Shown: one piece after another, positions 58,622 to 64,000 of the stretch
How the letters are laid out: every line of letters starts with the position of its first letter
How positions within the stretch are numbered: the stretch's first letter is position 1
NCBI RefSeq assembly: GCF_030445035.2
Contig: NC_080680.1
Coordinates: 92,447,157 to 92,511,156, forward strand
Source of the DNA: Dasypus novemcinctus
Lineage: Eukaryota > Chordata > Mammalia > Cingulata > Dasypodidae
DNA: 64,000 nt
Direction of reading: 5' to 3'
Translations under genes and position numbers: made by a program
The notes under the pieces: generated by a model
Told to the model about the DNA's origin: nothing
The model's input: only the letters and a program-made list of their open reading frames with translations
Database searches by the model: none

Positions 58622-59023
58622 GAGAAGCAGACATGGCTCAAATGATAGAGCATCCGTCTATCATATGGAGGGTCCAGGGTTCGATCCCCAGGGCCTTTTG
58701 ACCTGTATGGTAAGCTGGCTCACACACAGTGCTGCTGCACGCAAGGAGTGCCTTGCCGTGCCACGCAGGAGTGCCCCTGCATAGGGGTGCCCCATGCTCA
58801 AGGAGTACACCCCGCAAGGAGAGCCACCCCATGTGAAAAAGCGCAGCCTGCCCAGGATTGACGCTGCACACACAGAGAGCTGACGCAGCAAGATGACACA
58901 ACAACAAAAAAGAGACGCAGTTTCCCAGTGCGGCCAGATAATGCAAGTGGATGCAGAAGAAAACACAGCAAATGGACAGAGAGAGCAGACAATGGGGGGG
59001 GGGAATAAAATAAATCTTTTAAA
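58622..59023 (+). mobile_element. DAS-type SINE with 17-bp target-site duplication
   Basis: AAAAGAATAAATCAGTA (58605-58621) and AAAAGAACAAATCAGTA (59024-59040). The head reads 'acatggctcaaatgatagag' with B-box gggttcgatcccc. Confidence 0.94.
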
Positions 59024-59040
59024 AAAAGAACAAATCAGTA

Positions 59041-60106
59041 AATAAGCGGGGGTTCCTCAAATTAAATATATCTGTTCTGCAAAAGTCACCATAAAGAAAA
59101 CAAAAAGGCAAGCCACTGTCACTGGCCAGGTTGCAAGCTGAACATGAAAGTCTCTGAGATGGAGCAGCAGAAATATAAAGTGAAGGAACAGAGTACATGT
59201 GAGGCAGTACCAGGGGAGGTTGATACCATCAGACTTTTTTTTTTTAAGCAGTGGGTTTCCTCACTAGATACAGCTACTGGGTATCTAAGAACTTGATAGT
59301 CAAAGCTTCTTGGATTTTCTGCTTTTACATTGAGCAGCATTTTTAAATTGGTAGTAGTGAAAGGAACAAAGTTAGTCCTACCCTGCTACCAACACCACTA
59401 CCATCTTTGCTAAAAGAATAGGCTAAAATAAAGGCAGCCGTTGGTCTGGAGCCAAAGTGTGAAATGCACAGAGGCTCAGCTTTAGTCCCTGTGCAATGAG
59501 CCAGGGTGAATGAATATCATTTGTCTTAGAAGGTCTCTCTTTGGTCTTAAAGCAGACTGCCTTGGTATTGGTATACTTCACCCAGCCCCTCACATTTCCA
59601 TGAGTATTGTTCTACAGGTCATTGCAGGACAGACTCGGAGCTTCTTGGGTGGGGTTACCTCTGCTGGATTTTTGGCATCTGAGGTAAAGATGTAGGTCCT
59701 GTTGGATTAATAAAATTAAGCACATACTTCATGAAGATGGGAGGAGGGGCATTCCTTTAGCTAGTAAGTAGGTCATGACAGCATGCATATTTTAAAGAGG
59801 AGAACCATCTTCCCAGGATCCTGGCTAGATTCCAGAAGGGGTAGTAGCATTTTTCCTTCAATTTCTCTCTTGCTTAAATTAGGGAGAGAGCATTTGATGT
59901 TTGTTGAACTAGGCCTGAATTGGATCTTTGCATGTTCCTGGTTTCTGATCTTACTTTTTCTATGTCCCATTTTCATGGATGGGTTTCCTGTCTATATCTT
60001 CTCAGGTGCAGTTAACAGAATTTCGGAAAAGCATGATGGTTAAGGGAGACAGGAAGGGAGAGAGGGCTTGCTCATAGTATAACATAGTCTCTGCATTTAC
60101 CTGCAG
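59041..60106. other. GOLGA1 intron, nothing recognised
   Basis: No transposon or exon identified. Ends in the acceptor of the 60107 exon. Confidence 0.4.
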
Positions 60107-60232
60107 GTCACTGCTGAAGCTCAAGAGAAGGAAAAACTCATCATACATTTGCAGGAGAAGGTTGTGTCCTTGGAGAAGAGAGTGGAACAAAACTTGTCAG
60201 GGGAAGAAAATGTGCAAGAACTTCTAAAAGAG
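60107..60232 (+). CDS. GOLGA1: GOLGA1 coding exon 9
   Basis: The acceptor is a pyrimidine tract ending ctgcag. It has 42 whole codons: [19 protein letters not shown], then [20 protein letters not shown] and LKE. The donor gtcatt is weak but in the expected place. Confidence 0.93.
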
Positions 60233-60948
60233 GTCATTTTACCTGTTTATGCTGGCCAGTGTGGGAAAGGCAGTGGTAACACTTATGATTCATAGAATCC
60301 TAGAGTTATAGAGCTGGAGGGTCAGAAAACATTTGGCAAAGGGAGAGCTTTCTCCAATTTTGGATTGTCCTGCTTATAGCAAAAACACCTGTTTCTGAAA
60401 CACAAGTAGGCTATAGTGAGTTGTGGGTCTTGGGGGAGGAGAGGGAACCTGCTCTTCACAAGTTTCCTTAGAGAAAGGGAGAGCTTTGTTTAGAGAAACA
60501 TAATAACCGATTAGCATCCTAATCACCAGTAAACTGCACCTAGTGGTTTACATCACATGGGCTGTCTTGTCTTCAGGCACTTCTCCCCTTCCCTTTTCTT
60601 TTGCACACTCCACTGATCAAGGAGAATAGATACCAACCACCCTTTAACTTGAGTAAGGATTGCCTTGGGGTGGTATACTTTCCTTGGCTGGGGGTGCTGT
60701 TACGCCAGTTAGCCTCTTGGCCAGTAGTGTAGACTTACTTTCTCATCGGGGTCTGAGCTTGTCTGCCCACATTCTGCTTCTTCTCAAGTGAATGCTCTCA
60801 CCATAACAAAGATGACAAAGCCAAGACCTTGAGGGTCATCCTAGACCCTCATTTTTTGTCTTCAGTCAATTTTAACTAAGTATCTCCATTCCCCCTGTGA
60901 CTGCCATACTTCCAGATGTATAGCAACCCTAGCCTAGTTGATAGTAGA
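60233..60948. other. GOLGA1 intron, nothing recognised
   Basis: Unique-looking sequence up to the next SINE. Confidence 0.4.
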
Positions 60949-60957
60949 AGTCTCCAG

Positions 60958-61369
60958 GGAAGTAGATTTGGCTCAACAGATAGAGCATCCGCCTACCACA
61001 TGGGCGGTCCAGGGTTCAAACCCAGAGCCTCCTGACCTGTGTGATGAGCTGGCCCACGTGCAGTGCTGATGTGTGCAAGGAATGCCGTGCCACGCAGAGG
61101 TGTCCCCTGAGTAGGGGAGCCCCACGCGCAAGGAGTGCGCCCCATAAGGAGAGCCGCCCAGTGTGAAAAAAAAAGTGCAGCCTGCCCAGGGTGGCGCCGC
61201 ACACACGGAGAACTGATGCAACAAACAGATTCCCGGTACCACTGACGCAAGTGCAAGTGGACATAGAAGAACACACAGTGAATGGACACAGAGAGCAGAC
61301 AACTGGGGGGGTGGGGCGGGCAGGCAGGGAAGGGGAGAGAAATAAAAAATAAATCTTAAAAAAGAAAAT
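60958..61369 (+). mobile_element. DAS-type SINE, short target-site duplication
   Basis: AGTCTCCAG lies at 60949-60957 and 61370-61378. Sense copy with B-box gggttcaaaccc. Part of the body around the ACAAAAAG phrase is deleted. Confidence 0.9.
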
Positions 61370-61514
61370 AGTCTCCAGACTGGCCTACAGAGCAGCAGTA
61401 TCTCCTTCATCCTCTAACAACAGTCTTCCACACTCACTGCCAAACTGATTGTCCTAATCAGCACTTATAACCCTATCACTCCCTTTTAAAATATCTCCTG
61501 CAACTATCCTATAG

Positions 61515-61790
61515 TCTACAGTGATTAGAATATGGGTTCTATCATATAAATTGATTTCTAAACCAGACTACATAGGTTTGTTTCTTGCATCTTCTATTTA
61601 CTAGATTGTGACTAAGAGTAGGTAACTTAATCTCTGTGTTGGTTTACTCATCTGTAAGGTAGGGTTACTTTTAGTATAAAACTCATAGAATTGTTAGGAT
61701 TAAATGAAGTACAATGTGTGAAGTGCTTAGAACGATGCTTAGAATGTAGTAGAGTCTCAATATATGAGAGCTATTAATATTATATCATTA
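61515..61790 (+). mobile_element. MIR element
   Basis: 'gtaacttaatctctgtgttg', 'tactcatctgtaaggtaggg', 'attgttaggattaaatgaag', 'cttagaatgtagtagagtctc'. Confidence 0.85.
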
Positions 61791-61984
61791 TTATAACAGT
61801 GGTTCTCAAAGGCTAGTGTGCATAAGAATTACCTGAGGAGTTTGTTTAAAGTATATATACATATGATCCTACCCCCAGAAATTCTGGTTTCAGTAGACCT
61901 GGTGTAAAGCCTCGAGTTTTATGAGCTCCCCATATAAGTGTAATACTACTATTAGGAACACCCCACTTTTGAAAAATACTGCCT

Positions 61985-62245
61985 ACAGTATAAAATTTGA
62001 ACTCTTTTATGCTACGTAAAAAGCTTCCCATGATCCGGCACTGTTCCTAACTTTCTAGTCTCATTTCTTACAAAAACCTACAATCTCTTTGACTTTGAAC
62101 CAGTTGTAGTTCTTTTAATGTTCCAGGATATTTCAGGTCTGAATTGCATTGGTCAAGCTGGCTGTATATCGTGGAACTTTCCACTTACCCTGAGGCAATG
62201 AGTGCCTCCCCTTCTTGCTCCTCTTTCAGAGCATTATTGCAATCT
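61985..62245 (+). mobile_element. L2 fragment
   Basis: 'aaaagcttcccatgatccgg', 'tttctagtctcatttctta' and the following stretch keep L2 order. Diverged. Confidence 0.55.
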
Positions 62246-62482
62246 GTTTTATAATTTTTGTGTGTTAGTCTTGCTCCAGCCTCAAGGTCAAGAAACTGTA
62301 TCAGATGCATTTGTGTGTACTTTATGATGTATGAATTATTTCTAAAGAAGCTGTTATTAAAAATAAAATAAAAAATTGTGTCTCTTGTGCCTAGCATAAA
62401 TCATATAGATGTTGTAGATATCAGTAAATGTTTATTCAATGGAAAAATGACTATTTTCTTTTACTCTTCCTTCAACTTATAG

Positions 62483-62578
62483 AAAACAGTTGCTGAGCAG
62501 AAATTGGAAGATATCAGACAGCAACTATTGGCAGCCAGAAGCACCCAGGCCATGGCCATTGACAACCTGGAGATTCGG
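62483..62578 (+). CDS. GOLGA1: GOLGA1 coding exon 10 (last in the window)
   Basis: The acceptor ends acttatag and the donor is gtactg. It has 32 whole codons: KTVAEQKLEDIRQQLLAARS, then TQAMAIDNLEIR. A 43-bp stretch of this exon (62522-62564) recurs in degraded form at 63843-63885. Confidence 0.95.
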
Positions 62579-62889
62579 GTACTGACTTTACTTCCACTGT
62601 TTCCTGTGTTGGAGTGGTAACCTGGTTGGATGGCATGGTTGTAATTGAGAATTTACTTGGATCAGAGTTTTTTCTTTTGGAGGGACTATTTTTTGGATCT
62701 TAGGGATAGAGAGTTGAGTTAGTAATTTTCTTCATTCTTACCATCACTGTTCAACACAAAGCTATTCTCTTATTTATATCTTTCCTTTTATCTCTCTACC
62801 ATAGGAAACACTTAAATATATTTAATATAGATCTTTTTATTATTAAATTATCTTAAAATGGGTGGCATTGTTTTGTGTACATGTCGGGT

Positions 62890-63182
62890 TTTTTCTTTAT
62901 TTGCCATTTTAACCATTTTTCAGTATACAATTAAATGACATTAGTTACTTTTACAGTGTTGTTCTGCCATAACCACTGTCCATTACCAAAACTTTTCATC
63001 CCCCCTAACAGAAACTCTGTACCCATTAAAGCAATCCCATTTTCCCCTACCCCCAGCCCCTGGGAACCTCTAATCTACTTTCTGTCTTCATGAATTTGCT
63101 TATTCTAGATATTTCATATGAGTAGAATCATAATATTTGTCAGTTTGTGTCTGGCATATTTCACTTAGTATAATGTTTTCAA
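62890..63182 (-). mobile_element. L1 3' region, antisense (left part)
   Basis: 'cattaccaaaacttttcatc', 'ctctgtacccattaaagca', 'agtataatgttttcaagg'. Split by the LTR at 63187 and resuming at 63773-63842 ('catgttatagcatgtttcat'). Confidence 0.8.
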
Positions 63183-63186
63183 GGTT

Positions 63187-63772
63187 TATATTAGTCTGCC
63201 AAAAGGGTGCTGATGCAAAGTACCAGAAATCTGTTGGCTTCTATGAAGGATATGTATGTGGGGTAAAAGCTTACAGTTACAAGGCCCTAAAGAGTCTAAC
63301 TCAAGGTTCCTTTCTCACCAAAGTCAGTTTCCATGTGTTGAAGCAAGATGGCCGCTGATTTCTGCCTGATCTTTCCTTTTCCTTTGGGCTTCCAGTCTTC
63401 TCTCTCCTGGCATAGGCCTTGTTTCCTTCCCAGCTTTCTATTTCAACCTTGAGTCTCTTCCCAACAGTCTCTGTAAGCTATCAGGCAAATGGCTCATCTC
63501 TCCCCAGGGCCACAGGGTCAAAAATAACAGAACTCTCTTCCTGTGTCATAAGTTAGGTGTCTGTTTATATTGGCCCACCAAGGGGGTGGGGACTCAACCT
63601 GAGTCACGCCCTACTGATGTGGGCCAATCAAAAGCCCTAAATTAATTTTATCAAGTAAACTTAAATACTTTGAATTTAATACAATTAAAGGGTATCATAC
63701 CCAGAGGAATAGATTAGTTTACAAACAGTCTTTTTCTTTTCGGGATTCACAAAAAAACCTCAAACTGTCACA
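63187..63772. mobile_element. Solo LTR (xenarthran-type), 586 bp
   Basis: Begins TATATTAGTCTGCC (TG mutated to TA) and ends CTGTCACA. AGGTT (63182-63186) and AGATT (63773-63777) flank it, and the interrupted L1 reads through on either side. It shares its start and much of its body with the 25385 LTR but is about 130 bp longer. Confidence 0.75.
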
Positions 63773-63842
63773 AGATTCATCCATGTTATAGCATGTTTCA
63801 TATGTGCATGCATTCTTAATTTATGTAAATCATATGGTTGTA

Positions 63843-63885
63843 CAACTCTTGGCAGCCAGAAGCAGCCAGGCCACAGCCAATGACA
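63843..63885 (+). repeat. Partial copy of GOLGA1 coding exon 10
   Basis: 38 of 43 bases match 62522-62564, with no gap. The copy sits right at the end of an L1 piece and is not framed by splice sites. Confidence 0.75.
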
Positions 63886-63914
63886 TCTTCTCTGCTACTT
63901 CACCTGTTCCATCT

Positions 63915-64000
63915 CTTTTAGCTTCCTAGTCTCCTCAAGTAAATACCATAAAATGGGTCACTTTAAACAATGGGAATTTATTAGCTCATGGTTTTGAGGC
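63915..64000 (-). mobile_element. Start of another MaLR-like LTR at the window edge
   Basis: 'gcttcctagtctcctcaagt' then 'cactttaaacaatgggaatttattagctca' in part match the antisense LTR start at 14961. Confidence 0.5.

Larger units (their letters stand above)
38430..64000 (+). other. GOLGA1: GOLGA1 gene, 5' part (runs off the right edge)
   Basis: GOLGA1 encodes golgin-97, a trans-Golgi tether that is recruited through a C-terminal GRIP domain binding Arl1-GTP and captures endosome-derived vesicles. Ten coding exons are present and all splice in phase, giving the first 355 residues of a protein of about 767. The N-terminus [20 protein letters not shown] is followed by a Ser/Gly/Asp-rich linker and then almost uninterrupted Glu/Gln/Lys/Leu-rich coiled coil. 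The GRIP domain and later exons lie beyond 64000. The 5' UTR exon structure is not certain. Introns are swollen by SINEs and L1 pieces. Confidence 0.95.

Overview
The window is vertebrate nuclear DNA from a placental mammal. Interrupted genes, GT-AG introns, a CpG-island promoter and a dense load of SINEs, L1 and LTR elements show this. The commonest SINE has a tRNA-like head and a long body ending in an A-rich tail, and it matches the DAS-SINE family known from armadillos and their relatives. I therefore infer a xenarthran, most likely an armadillo. The species itself cannot be proven from the window.

Two protein-coding genes lie on the + strand, tail to head. From the left edge to about 37.4 kb is the 3' end of SCAI: four coding exons (9475-9547, 15848-16021, 16218-16318, 28181-28327) encoding the last 164 residues, then a probable 9-kb 3' UTR ending near an AATAAA at 37365. 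About 1 kb further on is a CpG island (about 38.25-38.75 kb) with a perfect NRF-1-type palindrome and ETS-type motifs. It is the promoter of GOLGA1 (golgin-97), whose start codon is at 40460. Ten coding exons carry the first 355 residues, all coiled-coil. The C-terminal GRIP domain lies beyond the right edge. Every coding exon joins the next in phase. SCAI then GOLGA1 on one strand agrees with the gene order I recall for human 9q33.

The remainder is mostly transposed DNA. 0-9 kb: an internally deleted L1 with its own 5' UTR, older L1 in antisense, and SINEs. 11-15.4 kb: antisense L1, then a complete MaLR-like LTR element. 16.4-26 kb (the last SCAI intron): much-interrupted old antisense L1 with six DAS-SINEs, two solo LTRs and an inverted pair of L1 3' ends. 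An RPS20 processed pseudogene follows at 27.25-27.77 kb. 31-37.4 kb is nearly free of repeats, as expected of a constrained 3' UTR. The GOLGA1 introns hold further DAS-SINEs (most with clear target-site duplications), MIR and L2 relics, L1 3' ends and another solo LTR.

I found no CRISPR array, bacterial gene, functional tRNA or rRNA gene, or new gene system. The observations most worth a second look are a 43-bp copy of a GOLGA1 exon segment 1.3 kb downstream of the exon, a SINE with three tRNA-like heads, a 23-bp inverted repeat with a consensus splice donor on each strand, and the internally deleted L1.
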